A stretch of 64,000 nt of DNA from assembly GCA_026387915.1 (NCBI GenBank), contig JAPLKS010000005.1, positions 62,001 through 126,000 of the forward strand. The letters are read 5' to 3'. The notes beneath the pieces are model-generated. The model was not told the DNA's origin, did not search any database, and worked only from the letters and a program-made list of their open reading frames with translations. This document shows positions 1-8,780 of the stretch, piece after piece; the first letter of the stretch is position 1; each line of letters starts with the position of its first letter. This stretch comes from Gemmatimonadota bacterium (GTDB taxonomy: Bacteria > Gemmatimonadota > Gemmatimonadetes > Gemmatimonadales > Gemmatimonadaceae). The position numbers were made by a program, and so were the translations under genes.

Positions 1-1
1 C

Positions 2-1717
2 ATCTGGACGCGCCTGCTCGCGTTACTCCTCGGCGCCACCACCTACACCTTCTCGCTCATTCTTGCTGCGGTGCTCGTGGGGCTCGGCATTGGCTCCACG
101 CTCGGTGCGTCGCTCGCGCGCAACGCGCGCAGTCCGCAACGTGTGCTTGGCGTGCTCCAGTTTGGGGTGGTGGCCGCCATTGGCTGGGCCGCCTACTGCG
201 AAACGCGCACGCTCCCCTACTGGCCCGTAAATCCCGCGCTCGCACCGACGCCCTGGTTCCAGTTCCAGATTGATTTTGTGCGCTGCCTCTGGACAGTGCT
301 CCCCGCCGCTGTGCTCTGGGGCGCGAGCTTTCCGCTTGCACTCGCCGCTGTGGCGCCTGGTGAAAAAGATTCCGGTCGTTTGGTCGGCACCGTGTACGCC
401 GCGAATACGGTTGGTGCCATTCTCGGCGCACTCGTGGCCAGCTTGTGGATGATTGCGCATATCGGCACGCAACAATCACAGCGCGTGCTGATGGCGCTCG
501 CCGCTATTGGCGCGGTGCTGGTGTTTGTCTTTGCCCGTGCCAAGGAACCGGATGGCCACGAGTCCAACGAGGCCACCACCAAGCGCGACGCTATGCGTGG
601 ACTCGGCTGGGCCGCCGCGACCATTGCGCTCACGATCACGATGGCGACGACGGTCATTCCCGTGCCCGCCATTCTCGTGGGCTACGGCCGCTACTCCGCC
701 ACGTGGCTCAATAGCCACGGCGATTTCATTTTTGTGGGCGAGGGGATGAACTCCTCGATGGCCGTCTCGCGCCTTGAGAGCGGCTACCTCAACTATCACA
801 ACGCCGGCAAGGTGCAGGCGTCGAGCGAACCGCAGGACATGCGCCTACAGCGCATGCTCGGCCATCTCACCACGCTCGTGCCGCGGCAATCGAAGAACGT
901 GATGGTGATTGCCTTTGGCGCCGGCGTCACAGCCGGTGCGGTGAGCATCAATCCCGATGTCGAGCACGAGACGATTGTAGAGATCGAACCGCTCGTGCCG
1001 TCCACGGTGAGCACGTACTTCGGCGAGCAGAATTACAACGTGGCCAAGAATCCCAAGGTCACGGTGAAGATTGACGACGCGCGCCACTACCTGCTGACCA
1101 CCAAAGAAAAGTTCGACGCCATCACCAGCGATCCTTTTGATCCGTGGGTGAAGGGCGCGGCTACGCTGTACACCAAGGAATTTTTTGACGAAGCCAAACG
1201 CCATCTGAATCCGGGTGGCGTGGTGACGGTGTTCATTCAGTTGTATGAGAGCGGCACCGCCGCGGTGAAGAGCGAAGTCTCGACCTTCCTTGAGGCGTTC
1301 CCGAATGCCGTGGTGTTCGGCAACACTAACGGTGGACAGGGCTACGACATTGTGATGCTCGGCAGCCCGGACCCGCTGCGCATTGACGTGGACGCGCTCG
1401 AAGCCAAGCTGTTGCGTCCCGAGTTTGCGCCGGTGCGGCAGTCGCTCGCCGACATTGGCTACTTCTCCGGCACCGAACTGCTCCAGACGTATGCCGCGCA
1501 GGGGCATCAGCTCGACGCCTGGCTTGCCGACGCGCAGGTGAACCGCGATCGCAACTTGCGCCTGCAGTATCTCGCGGGGCTCGGCGTCAACAAATACGAG
1601 CAGGCGAGCATCTACGCCGGCATCCTCAGCGGCGGCAAATGGCCGGATTCGCTCTTTGTGGCGAGCCCGGAGCGGTTGATGACGCTACGCGCTGGGGCGA
1701 TGCGGCCGCGCTATTAG
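2..1717 (+). CDS. Membrane-anchored spermidine synthase-like protein (5' end outside window)
   Basis: The reading frame is already open at base 2, so the true start lies upstream and only the last 571 residues are seen. The visible N-terminal third is a series of hydrophobic helices, including one straight from the window edge and others near visible residues 95-120 and 130-175. The C-terminal half is a Rossmann methyltransferase-like domain of the polyamine synthase type: a glycine-rich GAGVTAG loop near residue 306, an acidic VEIEP strand end, DDARHYL near 358 and DPFDPW near 377. Fused transporter/spermidine-synthase proteins have this layout. The usual DSxD active-site loop is changed to DPFDPW, so real aminopropyl transfer is uncertain. 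It ends just before a strong hairpin terminator and is probably unrelated to the next operon. Confidence 0.8.
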   Translation: MWTRLLALLLGATTYTFSLILAAVLVGLGIGSTLGASLARNARSPQRVLGVLQFGVVAAIGWAAYCETRTLPYWPVNPALAPTPWFQFQIDFVRCLWTVLPAAVLWGASFPLALAAVAPGEKDSGRLVGTVYAANTVGAILGALVASLWMIAHIGTQQSQRVLMALAAIGAVLVFVFARAKEPDGHESNEATTKRDAMRGLGWAAATIALTITMATTVIPVPAILVGYGRYSATWLNSHGDFIFVGEGMNSSMAVSRLESGYLNYHNAGKVQASSEPQDMRLQRMLGHLTTLVPRQSKNVMVIAFGAGVTAGAVSINPDVEHETIVEIEPLVPSTVSTYFGEQNYNVAKNPKVTVKIDDARHYLLTTKEKFDAITSDPFDPWVKGAATLYTKEFFDEAKRHLNPGGVVTVFIQLYESGTAAVKSEVSTFLEAFPNAVVFGNTNGGQGYDIVMLGSPDPLRIDVDALEAKLLRPEFAPVRQSLADIGYFSGTELLQTYAAQGHQLDAWLADAQVNRDRNLRLQYLAGLGVNKYEQASIYAGILSGGKWPDSLFVASPERLMTLRAGAMRPRY

Positions 1718-1724
1718 GCGCTCG

Positions 1725-1756
1725 GTGGCGCACCCTCGGTGAGAGGGGTGCGCCAC
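1725..1756 (+). terminator. Hairpin terminator after the spermidine synthase-like gene
   Basis: There is a perfect 11-bp inverted repeat, GTGGCGCACCC and GGGTGCGCCAC, separated by a 10-base loop. It starts 8 bases after the stop codon of the upstream gene. Only a weak pyrimidine tract (TTCCCTTC) follows, so it is GC-rich and not a classic U-tract terminator. Confidence 0.65.
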
Positions 1757-1823
1757 TTCCCTTCGGGGGCGCGGGATAGTAACTGTTCATTCGGTGACTA
1801 TCCCCCGTGCCCCAGAGAACTCG

Positions 1824-3206
1824 ATGACGGCGACTCGCCTCCGAATCGTCCTCGCGCTACTCAGCTCCACCGCGCTCGCGCTCCTCAGCGCCTGCGGAGG
1901 CGGCAGCGGCAGTGGCGGTGCGAGCAGCGACGCCAAGTCGCCCACGGGTGTCATCAACACCAGCTTTGCGCGCCTGCAGTCGCAGGTCCTCGAAAAATCG
2001 TGCGCCTTTGCGACGTGCCACGCCGCCAATAACTCGAGCGGCTCCGGCCTCGTGCTCACAGGACCAGACGCGTACGCCAAGTTAGTGGGCGCCACCCCGT
2101 CGAACGCCAACGCACGCGCCGACGGACTCCGACTCGTCGATCCCGGCAAGCCGGAGACGAGCCTGCTCTGGCACAAACTCAATGGCTTTACTTCCGGCCA
2201 TCACACGCGCGACTACGGCGCGCCTATGCCGTCCGCGGGACAGTCTATTTCTGTGGAGCAGCTCCAGTTCGTGCGCCAGTGGATTGAAACGGGCGCGAGC
2301 GCGACCACCGACGACATCAACCCGCAACTCCTCGCGGGCACCACGCGGCCAGAGGATGTGCCCTACGTACCGCTCGCCGCGCCAGCCCCAGGGGCGGGGT
2401 TTCAACTCAAGCTCACGCCCTTCACGGTCAAGAGCGCTTTTGAACGCGAGATATTTGTGTACCGTGGCGTAGGCAACACGCAGGATACCTACGTCAACCG
2501 CATTCAAACGAACATGCGGGTACACAGCCATCACTTCGTGCTGTATTCCTTTGCGGCCAACACTCCATCATTCGTGATTCCTGCACGAGATGCGGTGCGC
2601 GACCTGCGTGACGCCAGCGGCACGTACAACTTCAACACCGTGGTGCCCATGGAGTACCACGTGTTTTTTGCCGGCACGCAAACGCAGTCGAGCGATTTCA
2701 CCTTTCCGCCAGGCGTCGCGCTCAAACTCGCCGCAGGCGCCGCGCTCGACGTCAACTCGCACTACGTGAATAGCTCGGCGCAGGACATTGTTGGCGAAGC
2801 TGAGGCCAATTTGTATACAGTGCCAGCCTCGCAGGTTACCACCGTGGCGAGCGCGCTCAACTTGAGCAACACCGACCTCACGCTCCCCAAAGGGCGCGAC
2901 ACCACCATCACCAAGACCTTCCGGTTTGGTGTCACCACACGTGTTGTGATGCTCACCTCGCACATGCACGCGCGGGGGGCGCGCTTTGTGATTCGCATTG
3001 CCGGCGGCCCGCGCAATGGCGAAGAAGTGTACGCCAGCAGCGACTGGGCGCACCCGCCCATTCTCGCGTTCGCCTCCCCGATCGTGCTCAACCCCGGCGA
3101 GGGCCTCACCTCCGAAGTCACCTACCACGGCGACGCCAATCGCGTGGTGAAATTTGGCCTGACCTCCGACGACGAAATGGACATCATCTTCGGCTACTGG
3201 TACTAA
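1824..3206 (+). CDS. Lipoprotein with CX4CH motif and type II copper monooxygenase-like domain
   Basis: A 460-residue lipoprotein. The ATG at 1824 is preferred because it gives a clean signal peptide ending in the lipobox LLSAC; an upstream GTG at 1794 would add 10 residues. Residues 60-66 carry C-x4-C-H, a spaced version of the c-type heme motif, in a region resembling small cytochrome-like domains. The C-terminal 230 residues match the ascorbate-dependent type II copper monooxygenase fold (PHM/DBM). I see candidates for all six copper ligands: H236 and H237 (SHHF), H313 (NSHYVN), H380 and H382 (TSHMHARG) and M452 (DDEMDIIF). It probably acts in the periplasm or on the outer membrane as an oxidase or monooxygenase; the substrate is unknown. 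It leads a cluster with the two oxidoreductase genes that follow. A short inverted repeat (ACGGCC/GGCCGT) covers its stop. Confidence 0.75.
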   Translation: MTATRLRIVLALLSSTALALLSACGGGSGSGGASSDAKSPTGVINTSFARLQSQVLEKSCAFATCHAANNSSGSGLVLTGPDAYAKLVGATPSNANARADGLRLVDPGKPETSLLWHKLNGFTSGHHTRDYGAPMPSAGQSISVEQLQFVRQWIETGASATTDDINPQLLAGTTRPEDVPYVPLAAPAPGAGFQLKLTPFTVKSAFEREIFVYRGVGNTQDTYVNRIQTNMRVHSHHFVLYSFAANTPSFVIPARDAVRDLRDASGTYNFNTVVPMEYHVFFAGTQTQSSDFTFPPGVALKLAAGAALDVNSHYVNSSAQDIVGEAEANLYTVPASQVTTVASALNLSNTDLTLPKGRDTTITKTFRFGVTTRVVMLTSHMHARGARFVIRIAGGPRNGEEVYASSDWAHPPILAFASPIVLNPGEGLTSEVTYHGDANRVVKFGLTSDDEMDIIFGYWY

Positions 3207-3249
3207 CGGCCCTCTATTCCGGCCGTGGGCGAACCCGTACAATTCCCCC

Positions 3250-3906
3250 ATGCCAATCAACCGCCGCGATTTCTTCCAGCAGGCCGCCGCCACGCTCGCG
3301 GCCACCACGGCCGCGGGCGCCGTTGTCGCCACCGCCGCCTGCGCACCAGATGGGAGCACGCGCGCCCACACTGGCGCCCTCGACGCCGCACTCCTCGCCG
3401 CACTTGGCGAGACCGTGCTCCCTGAATCACTCGGCGCCGAAAGCCGCACCCGCGCCGTGCGCGCATTTGCCGATTGGCTCGCAGGCTTTACCCCTGTGGC
3501 CGAGCAGATGCACGGCTACGGCGACGCCGAAATCACGTACACGCCGTCCGACCCCGCTCCAGGATGGCAAGCGCAGCTCGCGGGGCTCGAGCGCCTTGCC
3601 ACGCAAACGACTGGCAAAGGCTTTGCCGCGCTCTCGGTTGATAAACGCCGCGAGGTACTCAGTGTGCCGCTCCGTGCCGTGCGTAGCGCGCACATTCCCG
3701 CGAGTCCGCTCGATGCGCCGCACGTCGCCATTGCCCTGCTCTCGCATTGGGCCTCTGGCAGCGACGCGCAGGACCTCGCCTTTGGCGCGCACATTGGCGC
3801 TGGCAACTGCCGCTCGCTCAACGACGTGACGCGCAAACCGCTGCCGATGGCCGCGGCGCCCGCCGCCGCACCGAGCGCTGCCCCCTCCACCAAACGGGGG
3901 GCCTAA
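3250..3906 (+). CDS. Tat-exported gluconate 2-dehydrogenase subunit 3 family protein
   Basis: A 218-residue protein starting with a twin-arginine signal (NRRDFFQ) and an Ala-rich hydrophobic stretch; a Cys near residue 31 could be a lipobox. The middle region fits the small (gamma) subunit family of membrane-bound gluconate/sorbitol-type dehydrogenases: a predicted helical domain around LLAALGETVLPE and a conserved end around SLNDVTRKPLP. The last 20 residues are Ala/Pro-rich linker. Its stop overlaps the next start as TAATG, so it is translationally coupled to the GMC oxidoreductase. In the known complexes the small subunit carries the Tat signal and brings the flavoprotein across the membrane with it. 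No clear Shine-Dalgarno sequence is visible before the ATG. Confidence 0.8.
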   Translation: MPINRRDFFQQAAATLAATTAAGAVVATAACAPDGSTRAHTGALDAALLAALGETVLPESLGAESRTRAVRAFADWLAGFTPVAEQMHGYGDAEITYTPSDPAPGWQAQLAGLERLATQTTGKGFAALSVDKRREVLSVPLRAVRSAHIPASPLDAPHVAIALLSHWASGSDAQDLAFGAHIGAGNCRSLNDVTRKPLPMAAAPAAAPSAAPSTKRGA

Positions 3907-5516
3907 TGGCACCGCGCGTTCACGAGACCGACATCTGCATCATTGGCTCCGGCATCACCGCCGCGCTGATGGCGCAAAAACTCTCGACCACGAAACTCAA
4001 TATCACGGTGGTGGAAGCCGGCGGCCCCACCACGCCCTTTGCGCAGCGCGCCAAAACACGCGCGCGTTGGCTGGCGTACGGCGAAACACCGTGGTCCGAC
4101 GATCACATCAACGATCAAAATGCCACGGGCACCGCGTATGGGTTTTCGCCGAGCATGACGGTGGGCGGACTCGCCATGCACTGGGGCGGAGTGACGCCGC
4201 GGTACAGCCCCGAAGATTTTCACGTGCGCTCGCTCTACGGCGTGGGTGACGACTGGCCGGTGACGTACGACGAGATGGATCCGTTTTATCAGGAAGCCGA
4301 AGAAATCATGGGGATTTCCGGCGAGCAGGGGCCGGCGGCGCTCGATCCGCGTGGCCGACCTTTTCCAATGCCCGCCATTCCGCTCTCGTATAATCTCGCC
4401 TTGCTCCGCGAGTGGATGCACAAGGCCGGCGTTGCGATGTGGAGCCAGCCGAGCGCCAAGAACACGGTGCCGTATGACGGGCGCGGCGGTTGTCAGCGTT
4501 GCGATAGCTGTTACCCCATCTGCCCCACCGGCGCCAAGTACTCGCCGGATTTTACATTCGACAAATTGACCGCCCCCAAACGCATCACGATGCTCACGCA
4601 TACGCTGGTGCGGCGGCTGCATGCTGATGAAAAGACCGGGCGCATCACCAGCGCGAGCGCCAACACTACCGACGGCACCAACGAAGAAATCGAACTCCGC
4701 GCCAAAACATTTATTCTGGCTGGTGGTTTTACCTGGAGCCCGCACCTGCTCCTCCTCTCCGCCGGTGGCAAGTGGCCCAATGGGCTCGCGAACTCGAGCG
4801 GGTTGGTGGGCAAGTATTTGTGTGGACACCGGAATGTCGCCGCGCAGATCAAGTTGCCGCTGGAGCTGTATCCTGGCATGAATGCGCAACACTCACTCGT
4901 CACCAAGCAGTTCATGCGCGTACCGCGCGGTGGCGACGGCAAGTACTTGCGTCACGATTTGCGCGTGTGGGAGTCGAGCTTTGGCCGCGATGCGCGGTTG
5001 CGTGACGACGCGGGTACGCTCTTGTTTGGCGATGCGATGCTCAACGATTGGCGCACGCGCGCCAAGAGTGGCGTGGCGCGCATTCGCGCGTACTACGACG
5101 TGCTCCCCGCGCGCGAAAGCGAACTGACGCTCGACAGCTCCAAGCAAAACCGGTGGGGCGATCCGATGCCGCGTCTCACCTTTCGCGACGCGCCCGAGTC
5201 AGCCGCACTGCGCTCGTGGCAAGAAGCGACCATTCGCTCGCGCTTTGCCGACTTTGCCAAGGCCGGCGGCGGCGAGATTATTTCGCAGGCGTCGTCGTCC
5301 AACGACATCGGGCAGGAGCATCCGGGCGGCGGTTGCCGCATGGGGAGCGACGCCGCCACGAGTGTGGTGGACAAGTGGGGGCGCACGCACGATCACGAGA
5401 ATTTATTTGTGGCCGGCGCGCCAACGAACGTCACGGCGAGTTGCTGCAATGGCACCCTGACCTTCGGCGCGCTTGGGTTGCGCACGGCGGCCGCCGTGAT
5501 GGAGACGGGGCGCTAG
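3906..5516 (+). CDS. GMC-family FAD oxidoreductase (dehydrogenase large subunit)
   Basis: A 536-residue flavoprotein. The ATG at 3906 lies in the TAATG overlap with the preceding gene and fits the family start; the frame is open upstream but those residues are not GMC-like. The FAD-binding GSGITAA motif is at residues 14-20. A cysteine cluster C-x2-C-x2-C-x3-C (residues 196-206) matches the Cys-rich insert of membrane-bound sugar and alcohol dehydrogenases. The C-terminal catalytic region has EHPGGGCRMG, with candidate catalytic His 472, and the final GAPTNVTASCCNGTLT block. There is no signal peptide, so export probably depends on the Tat-bearing partner just upstream. Electrons may pass to a cytochrome such as the CX4CH protein at 1824; that link is inference. 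Its TAG overlaps the stop of the convergent kinase gene. Confidence 0.9.
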   Translation: MAPRVHETDICIIGSGITAALMAQKLSTTKLNITVVEAGGPTTPFAQRAKTRARWLAYGETPWSDDHINDQNATGTAYGFSPSMTVGGLAMHWGGVTPRYSPEDFHVRSLYGVGDDWPVTYDEMDPFYQEAEEIMGISGEQGPAALDPRGRPFPMPAIPLSYNLALLREWMHKAGVAMWSQPSAKNTVPYDGRGGCQRCDSCYPICPTGAKYSPDFTFDKLTAPKRITMLTHTLVRRLHADEKTGRITSASANTTDGTNEEIELRAKTFILAGGFTWSPHLLLLSAGGKWPNGLANSSGLVGKYLCGHRNVAAQIKLPLELYPGMNAQHSLVTKQFMRVPRGGDGKYLRHDLRVWESSFGRDARLRDDAGTLLFGDAMLNDWRTRAKSGVARIRAYYDVLPARESELTLDSSKQNRWGDPMPRLTFRDAPESAALRSWQEATIRSRFADFAKAGGGEIISQASSSNDIGQEHPGGGCRMGSDAATSVVDKWGRTHDHENLFVAGAPTNVTASCCNGTLTFGALGLRTAAAVMETGR

Positions 5517-8500
5517 GGCACCGCTGGCGGCACCGCTGGCGGCACCGCTGGCGGCACCGCTGGCGGCACCACGACGGCGCTTTCGAGCGCGCCGTCGTGC
5601 GCACCGTCGATGGCGGCGCGCACGCTCGCCGCGAGATCGGTGAGCGTAAATGGTTTTTGAATGAGGTGCACGTTCTCGTCGAGCATCCCGTGGTGCGCAA
5701 TGACGTCCGAGGGATAGCCCGACATGAACAGCAGCGCCGATTGTGGGCAGATCGCCCGAATAAGTTGCGACAACTCGCGCCCGTTCATCAGCGGCATCAC
5801 CACATCGCAGAGCACGAGCCGAATCTCGGCGCGGTGCGCCTGCGCCAATCGGAGCGCCTCGTGGGGCGTGCCAGCGCCGAGCACGGTGTAGCCGTGCGAC
5901 GTGAGCGCTCTCGTCACGAGCCCCAGTAAGGCGGGTTCGTCTTCCACAATGAGCACCGTCTCGCGTTTCTGCCGTGCCGTCGCGCCCTGACGGTCCGCCA
6001 GTGGCGTACGAGCCGCGCTGCTTTGCGGATCGCGCATGCGCGGAATGTAAATCGCGAACGTCGTGCCATATCCAACCACACTCGAGACCGTAATGAAGCC
6101 GCGGTTCTGATGCACCGCCCCGTACACGGAGGCCAGGCCGAGCCCGGTACCTTCACCGATCGCCTTGGTGGTAAAAAAGGGCTCAAAAATCTGTGCCATC
6201 GTCACGGAGTCCATCCCGCTTCCGGTATCACGGACCGTGAGTTGCACATATTCGCCAGGCACGGCATCGGGGTGCGCGGTGCGCCATGCCTCGCCGACCA
6301 CGACATTCGCCGTGCTGATCGTCACCGAACCCACCTTGGCAATGGCATCACGCGCATTGACGCACAGATTGGTCACCATCTGTTCAACCTGCGACGGATC
6401 CATCGCGATCAACCACAACTCTTTTCCTGGCCGCCACTCGAGCGAGACCTCCTCACGAATGACTCGGCGGAGCGTCGACAGCGTGCCGGGCACCACATCG
6501 TTCAACTGCAGCACGGTCGGCGCAATGCTCTGCTTGCGAGCGAACGTCAGCAGTTGCCGCGTGAGCTGAGCGGAACGCTCGGCAGCGATTCGAATTTCCG
6601 TGAGGTCCTGGTGCACCGGATCTGACGGATCGAGCTGATCGAGCGCCAGTTCGGTGTTGCCGAGAATCACGCCAAGCATGTTGTTGAAGTCGTGCGCGAC
6701 GCCGCCGGCGAGGCGCCCCACCGACTCCAGTCGCAGAGCCTGATCCAACTCCTCTGCCAACCTGGCGGTGGCCGCCTTCGCCGCGTTGAGTTCCGTCAAG
6801 TCACGACAAAAACAAACGAGACGCCCTCCATCCACGTCGTGAAACTGAAGGCTGATCTCCACTTCAATCTCGCGGCCGTCCTTGGTACGGTGCCGAGACT
6901 CAAACCGATCGTGCCCGTGCTGCTGCACGGCGAGGACATGCGCCGCGGTCTGCTCAGGCGTCTCGTTGATCTCGAGCTGTGAGACGCGCATGGTGAGGAG
7001 TTCGGCCTCGCTGTAGCCGCTCATGCGCACGTACGCGTCGTTTACCTCTAATAGCTTTCCCGTCAAATCCGCCAACCAAAAACCGTCCGTCGAAGCGAAC
7101 ATCAACCTGCGGTATCGAACTTCGCTAACCAGAAGCTTTGCTTCGGAATCTTTCCGCTCACTAATGTCTCGGTGCTTGCCGATCATACGCAGGGGCACAT
7201 TGGCCGAGTCACGGCTCACCACTAGCCCTTGGTCTTGAATCCACAGCCAGCTACCATCTTTGCGGCGCACGCGATGTTCGCACTCGTACCTCGGCGTGGC
7301 CCCTTGCGCGTGCGCCTGTACCGCCAACATCGCACGCGGCTTGTCGTCAGGGTGAAGGCGCGATTCCCACTCACTCACGTTGTTGCCAATTTCGTCTTCC
7401 GCATACCCGAGCATCGCCTTCCAGCGGGGCGAAAAAAACACGGTATTGGTGACCATATCCCAGTCCCAGAGTCCATCGCCCGCCCCCTCAATGGCGAACT
7501 TCCACCGATACTCACTCTCGCTGAGCTCACGCGTGCGCTCCAGCACAAGTGCGTGGGCGCGCTGCGCGAACCGCTGTTCTCGGGTCATCCAGACCACCAG
7601 CCCGGTCACCGTCAGGCCGAGGAGCAAGGCGAGCCAGATGAGGGGTGACGGCGGGGGCGGAACGTATGAATCCCCGCGATTCCATCCGAGATGGAAGCGC
7701 TGTCCCGCCAGGTCAATTGTCGTGACGAGCGCGTACGCGGCTTCTGCTGCGGTAGCCGAGTCGGACGCAAACAACAGATTCGGGGTGGCGATCGAGTCTT
7801 TCTCAAACAGGTGGACGTGGAGTCGCTCCGTATTCGCGGCGAGCACGCCGTGCAGAAAATCCTCCGTCACGAATGGCGCGTATACCCACGCCTGCAACGC
7901 CGCTCGGCGCTCGGCAACGGTCGCGCGTGGTGCTCCCGTGCGGTAGACCGGCACGTACAGCAGAAAGCCCGGCCGTTGCCGCTGGTCCTGCACGAGCTCA
8001 ATGCGGTCCGTCATGTGCGCCATGCCTGAGTCGCGCGCTTCGTCCGCCGCCAACCGCCTCGCACGCTCACTGGCAAGATCGAGCCCCAGCGCCGGCCCGT
8101 TTCCGGCTTCTGGCGCGACAAACGTAACCACGTACCGCACGCCGTCCGCCGATGGGATGCCGCGAACTGTGCTGTGGATCGCGAACGAAGGGACGCCATC
8201 CTCTCGCGCGCGACGTACAAACGTGAGGGAATCCTTGGCCGCCATCGGGTAAATCACACCAATGCCGTTCGCCCCCGGATACCGCGTGGAGAGGTCGAGC
8301 GTGGCAGCGAAGACCGCCCACGATTCACGGGTCACCGCGCGCGACGCAACGAGGAAACTTGCGCCACTGCGCAGAGCATCCACGTACGTGGTCATGCGCT
8401 GCTGAATCGACGCTTGGGCATAGGCCGTGAGCCGATTGAGATCGGCGTGGTCGCGATCCAGTTGATCGCGTACTCCCATCACGAACAACGCCCCAGACAG

Positions 8501-8650
8501 CAGCCACCCGCTGACGATGAAGAGCAGGGGGATGACGCGAGGCCGAATCGACCGGCGGCCAGCGACGATCGCAGCCGCACCGACGGCCAGCGCCAACGCT
8601 GCGAGCACGGATGGCACGGTGATCAGATCGGGTATCGAGGTTCTGTCCAC
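5513..8650 (-). CDS. CHASE-PAS-PAS hybrid sensor histidine kinase with receiver domain
   Basis: A 1045-residue membrane sensor with a GTG start. Two hydrophobic helices lie in residues 10-60, an extracytoplasmic CHASE-type ligand domain at about 95-290 and a further helix near 318-340. Two PAS domains follow (about 380-490 and 505-620). The HisKA box reads GVAHDFNN with His near 654. The ATPase domain shows the N box (NLCVNARDAI), DTGSGM and GTGLGLAS. The C-terminal receiver has VEDE and the acceptor Asp in LCDVVMP near 948. The protein ends with PAVP repeated four times, encoded by a 12-bp tandem repeat. It is convergent with the GMC gene, and the two stop codons share a CTAG. The signal is unknown; CHASE domains bind small organic ligands. 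It belongs to the same kinase type as the genes at 25992 and 61213. Confidence 0.9.
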   Translation of the reverse strand: MDRTSIPDLITVPSVLAALALAVGAAAIVAGRRSIRPRVIPLLFIVSGWLLSGALFVMGVRDQLDRDHADLNRLTAYAQASIQQRMTTYVDALRSGASFLVASRAVTRESWAVFAATLDLSTRYPGANGIGVIYPMAAKDSLTFVRRAREDGVPSFAIHSTVRGIPSADGVRYVVTFVAPEAGNGPALGLDLASERARRLAADEARDSGMAHMTDRIELVQDQRQRPGFLLYVPVYRTGAPRATVAERRAALQAWVYAPFVTEDFLHGVLAANTERLHVHLFEKDSIATPNLLFASDSATAAEAAYALVTTIDLAGQRFHLGWNRGDSYVPPPPSPLIWLALLLGLTVTGLVVWMTREQRFAQRAHALVLERTRELSESEYRWKFAIEGAGDGLWDWDMVTNTVFFSPRWKAMLGYAEDEIGNNVSEWESRLHPDDKPRAMLAVQAHAQGATPRYECEHRVRRKDGSWLWIQDQGLVVSRDSANVPLRMIGKHRDISERKDSEAKLLVSEVRYRRLMFASTDGFWLADLTGKLLEVNDAYVRMSGYSEAELLTMRVSQLEINETPEQTAAHVLAVQQHGHDRFESRHRTKDGREIEVEISLQFHDVDGGRLVCFCRDLTELNAAKAATARLAEELDQALRLESVGRLAGGVAHDFNNMLGVILGNTELALDQLDPSDPVHQDLTEIRIAAERSAQLTRQLLTFARKQSIAPTVLQLNDVVPGTLSTLRRVIREEVSLEWRPGKELWLIAMDPSQVEQMVTNLCVNARDAIAKVGSVTISTANVVVGEAWRTAHPDAVPGEYVQLTVRDTGSGMDSVTMAQIFEPFFTTKAIGEGTGLGLASVYGAVHQNRGFITVSSVVGYGTTFAIYIPRMRDPQSSAARTPLADRQGATARQKRETVLIVEDEPALLGLVTRALTSHGYTVLGAGTPHEALRLAQAHRAEIRLVLCDVVMPLMNGRELSQLIRAICPQSALLFMSGYPSDVIAHHGMLDENVHLIQKPFTLTDLAASVRAAIDGAHDGALESAVVVPPAVPPAVPPAVPPAVP
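5519..5566. repeat. Four perfect 12-bp tandem repeats
   Basis: The unit CACCGCTGGCGG occurs four times without mismatch, starting 3 bases after the GMC stop codon. It is coding for the last residues of the minus-strand hybrid kinase (PAVP units). Because the unit is a multiple of three, copy-number change would lengthen or shorten the tail without shifting frame. Confidence 0.95.
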
Positions 8651-8780
8651 CCCTTACGTCTGCCGCATCGCCACTCCGGTGAGTCCTGCCTATGAAGGAT
8701 ACCCGTGGGGACTTAGCGCGCCACTCATCTGCCACGGGCTGGGGGTTACTCCTCCGTCGGCGGCCGCAGACGACCTGCCC

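Noticed and set aside
5519-5566. Mobile-element end or attachment site
   Set aside because: No transposase, integrase or target duplication is nearby; the repeat is coding.
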